A stretch of 64,000 nt of DNA from JBOFWL01 sp051653605. GTDB lineage: Bacteria; Spirochaetota; Brevinematia; Brevinematales; Brevinemataceae. The position numbers and the translations under genes were made by a program. Where the stretch lies: NCBI GenBank assembly GCA_051653605.1, contig JBOFWL010000145.1, positions 186,001 through 250,000 on the forward strand, in the 5' to 3' direction. Positions within the stretch are counted from its first letter, which is position 1. The number at the start of each line of letters is the position of its first letter. Shown one piece after another: positions 42,861 to 51,596 of this stretch. The notes beneath the pieces were generated by a model, which saw nothing but the letters and a program-made list of their open reading frames with translations, ran no database searches and was not told where the DNA came from.

Positions 42861-44531
42861 ATGCCGGAACCTGTCCCTTTTCCTATAGAACCAGCTTCTA
42901 AAAATATAATTTTCGAAAAAATGACACTTTGGGAAAAAATTATGTTGAAGCTTCTCACATGGTTTCGAAAAGATATTGTCCCTGATTATTATACCGAAAT
43001 AGGATTAAAACAGTTAGAAACAGAACTTTCTACTGATATCTGTGGTTGGTATGATCCCATAACAAAGTCTCTCACTCCTGCTTTTGCTGAGGATCTCCAT
43101 CAATTTATTAAAGTGTTGTCAAATATTGTCTTGATTTTACGCGAAACCATAGGCAATCACTGCCTTCGGGAGCACGGTGGGCTTACTCGTGCTTCGTTAG
43201 TAGAAATGATTTTCTGCGATCTATTGGGCGGCAACGCAAGCAAAACCTATCCCTTTACCGAAAAGGGTATCTTCCGACTAGTAAACAACTTAGCCATCAA
43301 AGATATCGACCGCACTGTAAACATGGCTGTTCTTTCCTACCTGAAGGAGCTCCCTCCAGAAGAAATTGATGACGCCGAGGCACGATGTTATCGGCTAAGC
43401 TTAATTGATCAAGCTTTGTCGGTCAATACTATGGATTTTCTGCGTCGATTTAACATTAATGCTACTTACGATGGCTCTTATATGTGGGATCCCCTCACTA
43501 TTAACGCCTCCGGCTACTATCTTGAGTCTTTTTATCAATCTATCGCCCAAGTGGAGATATTAGAAGAAGATTTTAGCACCCTGATTGCTCTACAGAAAAC
43601 AAGAAGACTTCATAATCCAGAGGCAGCAGAGATTGATCGCACTGTACTAGAAGACTCTTGGAATTCTCTCATCGATTTAATACGAATTTTTCAAGAGAAT
43701 AAACGCCTGCTTAAGCTTATTCGCCTCGCTCATCGTAATCTTGAATTTACTGTGGATATTATTCCTAATAGTTATCCTATTTTTTCACTATTTCGACAGG
43801 TGTTGGATAGTCGTTTGAAAGCCGTAGTGCATAATATTGCCCGAAAATCGCTCAAAAATGAGATGAAGCAACTCGTTCAAGACGTTCTCCCCTCTTCTTC
43901 CTACTCTTCCGATCTTACAGATGTTGGAGTATTTAATATTACTAACTCTGATTTGGTTTATACCGCCATCGAAGAAAGTTTTAGAAACGTCTACACTATT
44001 AGCTTGATGCAAGTTTTTATTGTTAAGTTTTATAAACCATGGCTGAAAAACTTTTTGGGAAGCAGCGCTGTGACGGCGCAACTTAACCAAAATCAAACAG
44101 GAACTCCATTAAATGGGCTATATAAAGGAATGAATAAACTTGTAGAGCTGTTTGACAAATTTGCCGTTGATGTTCATCCTAAATCATCGATGGGAATTCG
44201 AATAAAAAAATTGCTAGACACACCAAAATTAACACGAAGCGATAAACATCTACTTAAAGTATTTACCGATAGTCTTAATAACCAAGCAGATTTAGTAGTT
44301 GCCGACTTCTTCAAATATTTTCCAATACTTCAAGATTTTATCTCTCGGGTGGTTGATATGATAGAAAACCCTCAAAATGCAACTATTGATCCAGCTTTCA
44401 TTACAAAAATTACTCAAGATCCAGATCTTATAATACAAATGAAAGAGGTTTCCGCCTTTGGAACAAGCGTTCTGGATCTCCTCAATATGAGTATGTTTGA
44501 AATGCCTTCACAATCTCACCAACCTAAATAA
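42861..44531 (+). CDS. Large cytosolic helical protein (DUF5312-like)
   Basis: 556 residues, almost entirely helical, with no signal peptide and no membrane segments. Several stretches look conserved (MWDPLTINASGYYLE, LIRLAHRNLEFTVDIIPNSYPIF, FLGSSAVTAQLNQNQ). I associate this type of protein with the spirochaete-restricted DUF5312 family, from memory rather than from a search. It lies 9 bp behind the PSP1 protein and is probably co-transcribed, so a link to RNA handling is possible. No catalytic motif is visible. Confidence 0.55.
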   Translation: MPEPVPFPIEPASKNIIFEKMTLWEKIMLKLLTWFRKDIVPDYYTEIGLKQLETELSTDICGWYDPITKSLTPAFAEDLHQFIKVLSNIVLILRETIGNHCLREHGGLTRASLVEMIFCDLLGGNASKTYPFTEKGIFRLVNNLAIKDIDRTVNMAVLSYLKELPPEEIDDAEARCYRLSLIDQALSVNTMDFLRRFNINATYDGSYMWDPLTINASGYYLESFYQSIAQVEILEEDFSTLIALQKTRRLHNPEAAEIDRTVLEDSWNSLIDLIRIFQENKRLLKLIRLAHRNLEFTVDIIPNSYPIFSLFRQVLDSRLKAVVHNIARKSLKNEMKQLVQDVLPSSSYSSDLTDVGVFNITNSDLVYTAIEESFRNVYTISLMQVFIVKFYKPWLKNFLGSSAVTAQLNQNQTGTPLNGLYKGMNKLVELFDKFAVDVHPKSSMGIRIKKLLDTPKLTRSDKHLLKVFTDSLNNQADLVVADFFKYFPILQDFISRVVDMIENPQNATIDPAFITKITQDPDLIIQMKEVSAFGTSVLDLLNMSMFEMPSQSHQPK

Positions 44532-44627
44532 AATCTAAAACTCTACAGAATCTTAGAGATTAGCAAAATATACTAAAGATTGCACTGCTGTCTCTTCTTA
44601 TTATGTTTGATGTACAAAGGAGTTATC

Positions 44628-45761
44628 ATGTCCGAAAAATATTTTTTAGCCTCTGTTGTATTACCTCATGAGGATGCCGAAATCGCTCAAGACTCTCTAA
44701 ATGAGCTTGCTGGATTAGTCTCCACAGCTGGGGGAGACGTTGTTGGGAGTACGATTCAACGCCGTCACACAATAGATGCCTCCACATATATCGGTAGCGG
44801 AAAACTAGAAGAGATTGCCTTCGAATTTGATTTTGATGAAAATGACACTGCTGCCGTAGTTTTCAACTCAGACCTCAGCCCTGCCCAAGTGCGAAATATT
44901 GAAAAAATTCTTGAGTGCCGTGTTATCACTAGAACCGAACTTATTCTTCACATCTTTGCCATGCATGCTCAAAGTCGTGTGGCAAAATTACAGGTAGAAA
45001 TGGCTCAATTATCCTATATGATGCCACGGCTTGTTGGACAAGGCTCGGAAATGTCTCGAATGGGAGGCGGTGCCGCTGGTGGATTGAAATCTAAAGGCGC
45101 CGGTGAAACAAAACTTGAAACCGATAAAAGAAAAATTAATGATCGTATCGCTTTTTTACGCCGCGAGCTTAAAAAACTTGAAACAGAAAGCTCAACTCGT
45201 CGTAAATCTCGCGAGAATATATTCAAAACTGCCATTGCTGGCTATACCAACGCTGGAAAAAGCTCTCTGGCTTCTCGCCTAGTAAAAGAAAATCTTCTAG
45301 CAGAGAATAAGCTCTTCTCAACCCTCGACACGACAACCCGACGCCTATCTCTTGGTATATCTGTTGACGCCGTTTTAACCGATACTGTTGGCTTTATTCG
45401 TGATATTCCCCATGAATTAGTCGAAAGTTTTAAGTCTACCCTAGCAGAAAGTGCCGATGCCGACCTTCTCATGCATGCAATCGACCTCTCTTCTCCCTTT
45501 TTTCGCGAAAAAAAAGCTATGGCAGAGGAAATTATGAAAGAATTAGGGGTAGATTTTTCAAGAATAGTACTTGTTTTTAATAAAATCGACTTAGTTTCCC
45601 CAGAAACAGTGCTTGCAACCGAGCAAGAGTTTCCTAATGCCTTTTTTGTATCAGCAAAAGATGAATATGGAATTGAAAAATTACGTGCTTTTATTAAGCA
45701 ACGATCTATTGCTTTTTTAGAGGAAAAGGGCGCCTTACCTGAGTATCTCAAATATCAATAG
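44628..45761 (+). CDS. hflX: GTPase HflX
   Basis: 377 residues from the ATG at 44628, preceded by AAAGGAG; an in-frame ATG at 44580 has no site and adds a hydrophobic tail not found in the family. The HflX N-terminal domain ends with GQGSEMSRMGGGAAG...GAGETKLETDKR. A coiled region follows, then the G domain: G1 GYTNAGKSSL, G3 DTVGFIRDIPHELVESFKST, G4 NKID and G5 SAK. HflX binds the 50S subunit and splits stalled or heat-damaged ribosomes. Confidence 0.95.
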   Translation: MSEKYFLASVVLPHEDAEIAQDSLNELAGLVSTAGGDVVGSTIQRRHTIDASTYIGSGKLEEIAFEFDFDENDTAAVVFNSDLSPAQVRNIEKILECRVITRTELILHIFAMHAQSRVAKLQVEMAQLSYMMPRLVGQGSEMSRMGGGAAGGLKSKGAGETKLETDKRKINDRIAFLRRELKKLETESSTRRKSRENIFKTAIAGYTNAGKSSLASRLVKENLLAENKLFSTLDTTTRRLSLGISVDAVLTDTVGFIRDIPHELVESFKSTLAESADADLLMHAIDLSSPFFREKKAMAEEIMKELGVDFSRIVLVFNKIDLVSPETVLATEQEFPNAFFVSAKDEYGIEKLRAFIKQRSIAFLEEKGALPEYLKYQ

Positions 45762-45785
45762 TTAATTTTTTTCTGTAATACCCCC

Positions 45786-45814
45786 TTGATTTTTATTTTT
45801 TTTCCTGCTATAAT
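45786..45814 (+). promoter_or_regulatory. Promoter for tRNA-Ala
   Basis: TTGATT (45786-45791), 17 bases, TATAAT (45809-45814), 15 bases before the tRNA. Confidence 0.8.
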
Positions 45815-45829
45815 ACTTGAGCAATTTAT

Positions 45830-45902
45830 GGGCTCGTGGCGCAGTTGGTAGCGCACTTGAATGGCATTCAAGGGGTCGAGAGTTCAAATCTCTTCGAGTC
45901 CA
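45830..45902 (+). tRNA. tRNA-Ala (anticodon GGC)
   Basis: 73 nt. The acceptor stem GGGCTCG/CGAGTCC has one G-T pair, and the discriminator is A. The D arm contains GCGCAGTTGGTAGCGC, the anticodon stem CTTGA/TCAAG encloses ATGGCAT (anticodon GGC), and the T loop holds GTTCAAATC. It reads GCC/GCU codons. Confidence 0.92.
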
Positions 45903-45910
45903 ATCAACTC

Positions 45911-45950
45911 AAAAAATAACTCTTTACTTTATAAAGAGTTATTTTTTTTT
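45911..45950 (+). terminator. Terminator of tRNA-Ala
   Basis: AAAAAATAACTCTTTA pairs with TAAAGAGTTATTTTTT around a short loop, followed by more T. It begins 9 bases after the tRNA. Confidence 0.85.
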
Positions 45951-46047
45951 TATTTAAAGATATTTCTCAACCCTCCTCTATATTAAAAATAGTTTTTTAG
46001 AAGAAAATACTGTCATCACTTTTATAATCTTTATTTATTATGCTTAA

Positions 46048-46080
46048 TAAAAAACACCCTCATAAAGAGGGTGTTTTTGG
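46048..46080 (-). terminator. Terminator of tex
   Basis: AAAAACACCCTC pairs with GAGGGTGTTTTT around a 5-base loop. It lies just after the tex stop on the minus strand. Confidence 0.85.
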
Positions 46081-46084
46081 TGTT

Positions 46085-48352
46085 TTACTTTGTTTTTTTA
46101 CTATTAAGAAGCGCTGCAAAAGGGTTTGAAGCCTGCGTTGCTTGACCAAACGATGCCGATGTCTTAGGCTTGTCAGAACCGCCAGAGCGAGGGGATTGAG
46201 ATCTAGCCCCTTCTGTTCGTGCAGGCTTAGAGCCTGGAACAGTCTTCATAGATAAACCAATGCGACGACGTTTTTCATCCATATCAATAATTTTAGCAGT
46301 GACGATGTCTCCCACCTTTACTACATCCATTGCATGAGAAACATAATTATCACTCATTTCACTAAGATGCAACAAAGCGGTTTCTTTGATACCAAGGTCA
46401 ACAAAAGCTCCAAAATCAACCACATTTTTAATTTTACCGGTAACGCTCATCCCCACATGCAGATCCTCAAAAGTTTTAACACCTTTTTGCATGATAGGGC
46501 CAGGAAAACCTTCACGAGGGTCTCGAGCTGGTTTTTGAAGCTCTAATATAATGTCGTCAATCGTGGTATCACCCACATTATATTTTTCTTTCCATTGGCT
46601 ACGATGTTCTTTAGTGGGTTGCCCTACTGCAAGAATTTCTCGAGCAAGCGCATAGTTTTCGGGGTGAACCCATGTTTTATCGAGTGGCTCTCCACTTTCG
46701 GGAACCTTAATAAAGCCCGCTGCCTGTTGGAAAGTTTTATCCCCCATGCCATCAACTTTAAGAAGATCAGATCGACTCTGGAATGCTCCATGTTTATCTC
46801 TGTATGATACAATTTTCTTGGCAAGATTAAGTTTTATTCCAGAAACATATTTAAGAAGGGAGTAAGATGCTGTATTAATATTGACACCGACTCGGTTAAC
46901 AACACTTTCAACAGTTTCGTCGAGGGATTCCACCAATGTTTTTTGGTTGAGATCGTGCTGATACAGACCCACACCTATAGATTGAGGATCGATTTTCACT
47001 AATTCAGCAAGAGGATCGAGAAGACGGCGACCAATAGAGATCGCTCCACGAATGCTAACGTCAAGATCAGGAAATTCTTCTTTCGCAATAGGAGAGGCCG
47101 AGTAAACACTGGCTCCATCCTCTGCAACCACGGTATAGGGAATATCAAGTTTGAATTTTTCGATGACTCCCGCAACGATTTCTTGCACTTCGGTGGAACC
47201 TGTTCCATTCCCCACAGCAATTAATTCAATTTTATGCTTTTGAAGCGCTGCGGCAATTTTCATCTTGGCGTCTTCTGGGCTATGATTACTAAAGGTGAAG
47301 TATTCAAGGTATTTGCCGTTCTCATCAAGAGATACAACCTTTGAACCTGTTCTAATCCCCGGATCGACCGCAAGAATACGCGTACGCTTGATGGGAGGAG
47401 ATAAAAGTAAGTTTTGAAGATTCGCGCTAAAGAGCCCCACTCCATGTTTGTCCGCTTGATCGGTAAAGTTAGAACGAATTTCACGGAAAACGGAAGGAAT
47501 TACAAGGCGTTTTAGTCCATCAAGGATGGCATCTTTATGATAGTTATTATTTATTTTATAATGAGATAGAGCTGTATTGCTTAATTGCTCATCATCGATC
47601 TCAATAGCAACAGTTAATTCTTCTTCTTTTTCTCCACGATTTACAGCAAGAACACGGTGTGGTTTTACGGTAGATAGTGGTTCTTTATAGCCATAGTACA
47701 TACCATATGTACTGGTTTCTTGATCTTTATTTCCCGCTACATTAAGTTGACCATTTTTCATAATAAACGCACGTAAATTTGCACGGGCATCAATGTCTTG
47801 AGAGAAACGCTCTGCAATGATGTCCATCGCCCCTTTGATTGCGTCTTCTGCCGTAAGAATTGCATGCTCTTCGTTGAGGTAGCCACTAGCTGCCTCTAAA
47901 ATGGCGGCATCTTTTGCAGCACTCAACATCATTTCTGCAAGAGGCTCGAGGCCTGCTTCCATAGCTTTCATACCACGAGTTTTCTTTTTACGTTTGTAAG
48001 GAGCATAGAGATCTTCGAGCTCTGCAAGTGTTGTACACGAGTGAATACTCACAAGAAGCTCATCAGTAAGCATTCCTTGCCCAAAAATTCCACGGATGAT
48101 TTCTAAGCGTCGCGTCTCAAGATTGGTAATTGTTTTATTAAGGTGTTCGATATCACGAATTTGGGTTTCGTCGAGGCTTCCTGTTGCCTCTTTTCGATAA
48201 CGCGCAATAAATGGAACCGTACAATCTTCTGCAAATAGATTGAGAACCGTTCTAACTTGAGGCGCGCTAATGTTTAAGCCTTCTGATATACGTTTAAGAA
48301 TATCTGCCTCATCTAACGTCAAGCTATTTATAAATTCCTCTGTAACAGGCAT
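46085..48352 (-). CDS. tex: Tex-family RNA-binding transcription accessory protein
   Basis: 755 residues. Domains in order: a helical N-terminal Tex region (to about 320), a YqgF-like RNase H fold (RILAVDPGIRTGSKVVSLD), helix-hairpin-helix repeats (VSGIKLNLAKKIVSYR, LKVDGMGDKTFQQAAGFI), and a C-terminal S1 domain (GMSVTGKIKNVVDFGAFVDL). A basic Ser/Gly/Pro-rich tail of about 60 residues follows. Tex binds nucleic acids and acts in transcription and stress tolerance. The leader carries a terminator-like hairpin between the promoter and the GGGAGGG ribosome site. Confidence 0.94.
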   Translation of the reverse strand: MPVTEEFINSLTLDEADILKRISEGLNISAPQVRTVLNLFAEDCTVPFIARYRKEATGSLDETQIRDIEHLNKTITNLETRRLEIIRGIFGQGMLTDELLVSIHSCTTLAELEDLYAPYKRKKKTRGMKAMEAGLEPLAEMMLSAAKDAAILEAASGYLNEEHAILTAEDAIKGAMDIIAERFSQDIDARANLRAFIMKNGQLNVAGNKDQETSTYGMYYGYKEPLSTVKPHRVLAVNRGEKEEELTVAIEIDDEQLSNTALSHYKINNNYHKDAILDGLKRLVIPSVFREIRSNFTDQADKHGVGLFSANLQNLLLSPPIKRTRILAVDPGIRTGSKVVSLDENGKYLEYFTFSNHSPEDAKMKIAAALQKHKIELIAVGNGTGSTEVQEIVAGVIEKFKLDIPYTVVAEDGASVYSASPIAKEEFPDLDVSIRGAISIGRRLLDPLAELVKIDPQSIGVGLYQHDLNQKTLVESLDETVESVVNRVGVNINTASYSLLKYVSGIKLNLAKKIVSYRDKHGAFQSRSDLLKVDGMGDKTFQQAAGFIKVPESGEPLDKTWVHPENYALAREILAVGQPTKEHRSQWKEKYNVGDTTIDDIILELQKPARDPREGFPGPIMQKGVKTFEDLHVGMSVTGKIKNVVDFGAFVDLGIKETALLHLSEMSDNYVSHAMDVVKVGDIVTAKIIDMDEKRRRIGLSMKTVPGSKPARTEGARSQSPRSGGSDKPKTSASFGQATQASNPFAALLNSKKTK

Positions 48353-48368
48353 ATGCCCTCCCTTTCAT

Positions 48369-48403
48369 AAAAAGCCTGTAGAAACTTCATCCACAGGCTT
48401 TTT
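48369..48403 (-). promoter_or_regulatory. Terminator-like hairpin in the tex leader
   Basis: On the minus strand, AAAAAGCCTGT pairs with ACAGGCTTTTT around a 13-base loop and ends in T5, only 17 bases before the tex ATG. It lies downstream of the tex promoter. It can be read as an attenuator, or as the end of a small leader RNA of about 80 nt. Confidence 0.6.
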
Positions 48404-48454
48404 GATTCCCATCTGCAAAACTCACCCAAGAGGGCGTCAAGACTATTGATATCT

Positions 48455-48483
48455 ATTATAGCTTAAAAAAGTGATACTGTAAA
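48455..48483 (-). promoter_or_regulatory. Promoter for tex
   Basis: On the minus strand, TTTACA (48478-48483), 17 bases, TATAAT (48455-48460). The expected start is near 48448, giving a leader of about 95 bases. Confidence 0.75.
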
Positions 48484-48535
48484 GACAGCAAATGAAAAAA
48501 AATTTGTCAAGACTTTTTACAAAAATTTTCCTTGC

Positions 48536-49240
48536 TTAAAATAAAAATCCTAGGCTAAATCCCCAACCTATCATGATAAAGGAGGCTACCAGATTTTCAT
48601 AAGCGATATAGAAAGGGTCTCCTGCAAAAGGGGAGACTCTGAAATCAGCATAAATACCTAATGAGACCGCAGCCTTTGGAGAGAAGTTATACACAGCTTG
48701 CACATTCACCTCGCTACCTATACTAAAGAACATATAGATGCTTTCTGATGAAGTAAAGGGCCGCGTAGGACTAATAAAAATATTTTGAATACCATAATCG
48801 AGGATAAAGCCCCCGTGCATCCAAACAGACCAACCCCTTTTATCTTTGGTGTCACGCCAGTCAGCCAAACGCCCTCCAAGCCCCAGAAACAAACCCGTAG
48901 TAATACTTGTCTGGAAAATTAAAGGCAAGGTGTTCGCTATCGGCCCTTCTGCAGAGAAATAAGGAACTCCTAATCGAGCTTGAAACTGCAATGTCATATT
49001 ATTGATAAGAGGTAGGGTGATCGAAAAATTTAACGCTGATACGCCTGTTGTAAAAGAAGGAGACGCAGGCCCTAGAGCCATCAGCCCCCCCGTACGAATA
49101 TCAAAACCTAAAATAACTCGGCGTTCTCGAGCCAAGCCTGTACGCGCATCTTTAAACTCTAGTTGATAGGAATCTTGCGCAAATGAGAGAACAGGCACAG
49201 CCCCCATTAAGAGGAGGACACTTAAACAAAAAGACTTCAT
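48536..49240 (-). CDS. Exported protein, probable outer-membrane beta-barrel
   Basis: 234 residues. A signal peptide (cleavage after VLSFA) is followed by alternating amphipathic strands (LNFSITLPLINNMTLQFQARLG, ASFIMIGWGFSLGFLF), with many Gly and aromatic residues. The chain ends in Phe, the usual C-terminal signature for insertion by BamA. The size fits an 8-10 strand barrel. No family can be named. It is a single gene on the minus strand, facing away from znuA. Confidence 0.6.
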   Translation of the reverse strand: MKSFCLSVLLLMGAVPVLSFAQDSYQLEFKDARTGLARERRVILGFDIRTGGLMALGPASPSFTTGVSALNFSITLPLINNMTLQFQARLGVPYFSAEGPIANTLPLIFQTSITTGLFLGLGGRLADWRDTKDKRGWSVWMHGGFILDYGIQNIFISPTRPFTSSESIYMFFSIGSEVNVQAVYNFSPKAAVSLGIYADFRVSPFAGDPFYIAYENLVASFIMIGWGFSLGFLF

Positions 49241-49316
49241 AAAAATCCTTTGAGATATTATTATACATAATTATAACTTATTTTCAACCTTAATACAAGA
49301 ATATCACCCTACATTA

Positions 49317-49345
49317 TTGACTTTTAATATTTTTTGATGTAAAAT
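49317..49345 (+). promoter_or_regulatory. Promoter for the zinc-binding lipoprotein gene
   Basis: TTGACT (49317-49322), 17 bases, TAAAAT (49340-49345). No clear Zur-type palindrome is visible around it. Confidence 0.7.
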
Positions 49346-49397
49346 ATGTGTTATCTGAATAAAATTGAGACATTGAATAAAAGGAGTTAATTGTAGC

Positions 49398-50249
49398 ATG
49401 CGCATAGTATTTTTACTGATCAATATTTTAATAGTAGGGGCCTGTGCTCTTCCCAAAAAAGAGCCATCTATTTCTATTGTGGCGGGTATTGCTCCTATTG
49501 CTAGGCTTGCCGAATATATTGGTGGAGAATCCGTCGCATATATCATCCCTCAAGGAAGCGATCCTCATAGTTTTTCGCTTAAAACATCCGATGCTCTAAA
49601 GTTAGAAAAAGCAAAATATGTTATTTCTATTCACCCGTCTATTGATGGGGCAATTTTAAAGGGAGATCCCAAAGAGATTGTTCTTTTTGATAATGAAGAC
49701 TACGACCACGATCATGGGCATAGCCATGGGCACGACCATGGATCCGAAAATACACACTACTGGTTATCTCTTATCCATAGTAAAGATATTGCCTATCGCC
49801 TTGTTCAAATTTGGACAGCAATCAATCCAGAAAAAGAAGCCTTCTACCTAAGTAATACCCAAACGTTTATCAGCAACATTGATGTTCTATCCGAGCGGCT
49901 AAAAGCTGCTACCCAAGGCAAGAAAATTGCGGTTCTTCAACAGCATTCTGCATGGGATTACCTACTAGAAGAGCTAGATATTAAGGTTTTAGGCTCTGTA
50001 GAAGCCTTTGAGGGCGACCAAATTTCGCCTATTCGCCTTGCTGAAGTGATTTCTCTTGTTAAAGAACAGGAAAATCCCATTTTAGTTGATGATATTTTCA
50101 ATGCTCCTTCCCCTGTTTTAGATACTATCAAAAAAGAAACTGGTGCTAAAAGTTATATTTTTAACCCTATGGCAAGCCCAGATGGTGATGATGACATCCT
50201 TACTATTCTTGCTAGCTATGGAGAGCTTTTAGTCAATTCTTCAAACTAA
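49398..50249 (+). CDS. ZnuA-like zinc-binding lipoprotein
   Basis: 283 residues with lipobox IVGAC (Cys16). It has the cluster A-I binding-protein fold: ligand His57 (GSDPHSFS), a His/Asp-rich loop at 103-114 (DHDHGHSHGHDH) typical of zinc rather than manganese proteins, then His120 (NTHYW) and His near 185 (QQHSAWDY). It captures zinc for an ABC importer. No permease or ATPase lies next to it; the nearest ATPase is at 14863. Its stop overlaps the start of the sigma-like gene (TAATG), so they share a message. Confidence 0.85.
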   Translation: MRIVFLLINILIVGACALPKKEPSISIVAGIAPIARLAEYIGGESVAYIIPQGSDPHSFSLKTSDALKLEKAKYVISIHPSIDGAILKGDPKEIVLFDNEDYDHDHGHSHGHDHGSENTHYWLSLIHSKDIAYRLVQIWTAINPEKEAFYLSNTQTFISNIDVLSERLKAATQGKKIAVLQQHSAWDYLLEELDIKVLGSVEAFEGDQISPIRLAEVISLVKEQENPILVDDIFNAPSPVLDTIKKETGAKSYIFNPMASPDGDDDILTILASYGELLVNSSN

Positions 50250-51046
50250 TGATGAACTCAGCTTCGCTTTCAAACCTTATTTTTGAATTCAAAAATAGCC
50301 TCTCTGAAAGTTCGTGGTCTAAGCTTAGAGAATTACTCGAACCTTACATATATTTTTTTCCCAAAAGAGTATATAAAGCCCCTCAAATTTTTTGTGGGGA
50401 CTTCTACCTCTATATTCAGCCAAAATTGAAATCGATTATTCTATCTTACCCTATCGATTCTAAGTATACTTTCAAAACATGGTTGAATCAAGTATTAATC
50501 AATCAATATGCAGATTTCTCAAAGCAACGCATACCAGAAATGTCTCACGATCGACTTCATGAGAATATTTACGTCGCCCCACCCTCTTCATGCAGTGATA
50601 ACGCAACTAACTACATGAAAAACAACAATTTAGACCATCAAGAAGCGACGTTCTGGAAATTCATTCATCTTGCACATGAAATTACTCCCAAAGAAATGAT
50701 TGTTCTGAAAGAATTTACAGGGCAGCAAATGGACCATATTCTTACTTTTTATTATAAGATGCTTATCCTCCAAAAAATAAGATATAATAAAGAGCAACAT
50801 ATCAATATGAACCTCGATATGATTGAACAGAAAATTTTAATTTATCGAGAAAGAATAAAAAATTTGCCAAACCCCGATCCATGGATCATGAAAAAAGAAC
50901 GGTTGAAAAATCGCAAAGCCCGCCTTATTAGAACGATCCTTCTTATCGAAAAAAAGAGCCACCAACTGGCCACCGCACTTTTTGATGACGCAAAAAAAGG
51001 ATTCCGTATTTTATCGCGTATCAAACAAAAACTTCGAAATAATTAA
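50249..51046 (+). CDS. Sigma-factor-like helical protein, divergent
   Basis: 265 residues, basic and helical. Residues about 50-92 (FYLYIQPKLKSIILSYPID, TFKTWLNQVLINQYADF) resemble the sigma-70 region 2 pattern of a helix followed by 'F-x2-WL-x3-L-x-N'. A region at about 145-175 (LAHEITPKEMIVLKEFTGQ) is where a region 4 helix-turn-helix would start. The C-terminal third is a long charged helix with no sigma equivalent. I infer a diverged sigma-like regulator, and the evidence is weak. It overlaps the zinc lipoprotein gene by one base and is followed after 12 bases by a possible anti-sigma gene. A second ATG is at 50252. Confidence 0.42.
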   Translation: MMNSASLSNLIFEFKNSLSESSWSKLRELLEPYIYFFPKRVYKAPQIFCGDFYLYIQPKLKSIILSYPIDSKYTFKTWLNQVLINQYADFSKQRIPEMSHDRLHENIYVAPPSSCSDNATNYMKNNNLDHQEATFWKFIHLAHEITPKEMIVLKEFTGQQMDHILTFYYKMLILQKIRYNKEQHINMNLDMIEQKILIYRERIKNLPNPDPWIMKKERLKNRKARLIRTILLIEKKSHQLATALFDDAKKGFRILSRIKQKLRNN

Positions 51047-51058
51047 TAGGAACGCTAT

Positions 51059-51547
51059 ATGCCCCTGTATGAGGATTCAACTCTTCTTTTATACCTCGAA
51101 AAAAAACTGCCTCCCAATTTAATGGAGGAAATTTCCTCCACCCTCTGCAAAGATATCGAATTACTTGCTCATTTAATGGATATTATCAAAGCTATCGCTA
51201 ACAACGACTCTCATCAATCCGAAATACACATAACAAAAATTAAGGGCAAAGATACCACTTTTACCTCTGGAAATGTAAACCTAGTACGGCGAGACGATGT
51301 CCACCTAAGAGGAATGGATCACTCTATGATTCACAGTATCCTAGAATCAGAAGAGCTTCGAATTGGCATTACACGTACAGGCAAGAGCTATTTACTCCAA
51401 CTTTCTGGCGCTACTAGCTGTATTCTAGAAACCCCGCCAAACTTTAAACATCTAACTTTGGATGAAGGGGGGAAATTCATCCAAATATCCTCCGGAATAC
51501 ACCGATTGTACCATAAAAAAGAAATTATTACGCTAACATTGGAATAA
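51059..51547 (+). CDS. Small soluble protein, possible anti-sigma-like partner
   Basis: 162 residues. The N-terminus (LLLYLEKKLPPNLMEEISST...LLAHLMDI) follows the 'YL-x-G-x-LP-x2-E' pattern seen in anti-sigma N-terminal helices, but without the zinc Cys/His residues and without a membrane helix. The rest is a small beta-rich domain (GKSYLLQLSGATSCILETPP). The position directly after a sigma-like gene supports a regulatory pair, which remains an inference. pyrH follows after 49 bases with its own good ribosome site. Confidence 0.4.
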   Translation: MPLYEDSTLLLYLEKKLPPNLMEEISSTLCKDIELLAHLMDIIKAIANNDSHQSEIHITKIKGKDTTFTSGNVNLVRRDDVHLRGMDHSMIHSILESEELRIGITRTGKSYLLQLSGATSCILETPPNFKHLTLDEGGKFIQISSGIHRLYHKKEIITLTLE

Positions 51548-51596
51548 AATTCTAAAATACAGTATACTACTTACTACTATTCATGGAGATAGCATC

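Noticed and set aside
45150..45235. Possible coiled-coil insertion in HflX
   Set aside because: The helix between the N-terminal and G domains is a normal feature of the family.
49690..49740. Tandem repeat in the DNA encoding the His/Asp loop of the zinc lipoprotein
   Set aside because: The repetition follows from the protein's metal-binding loop and is usual for ZnuA proteins.
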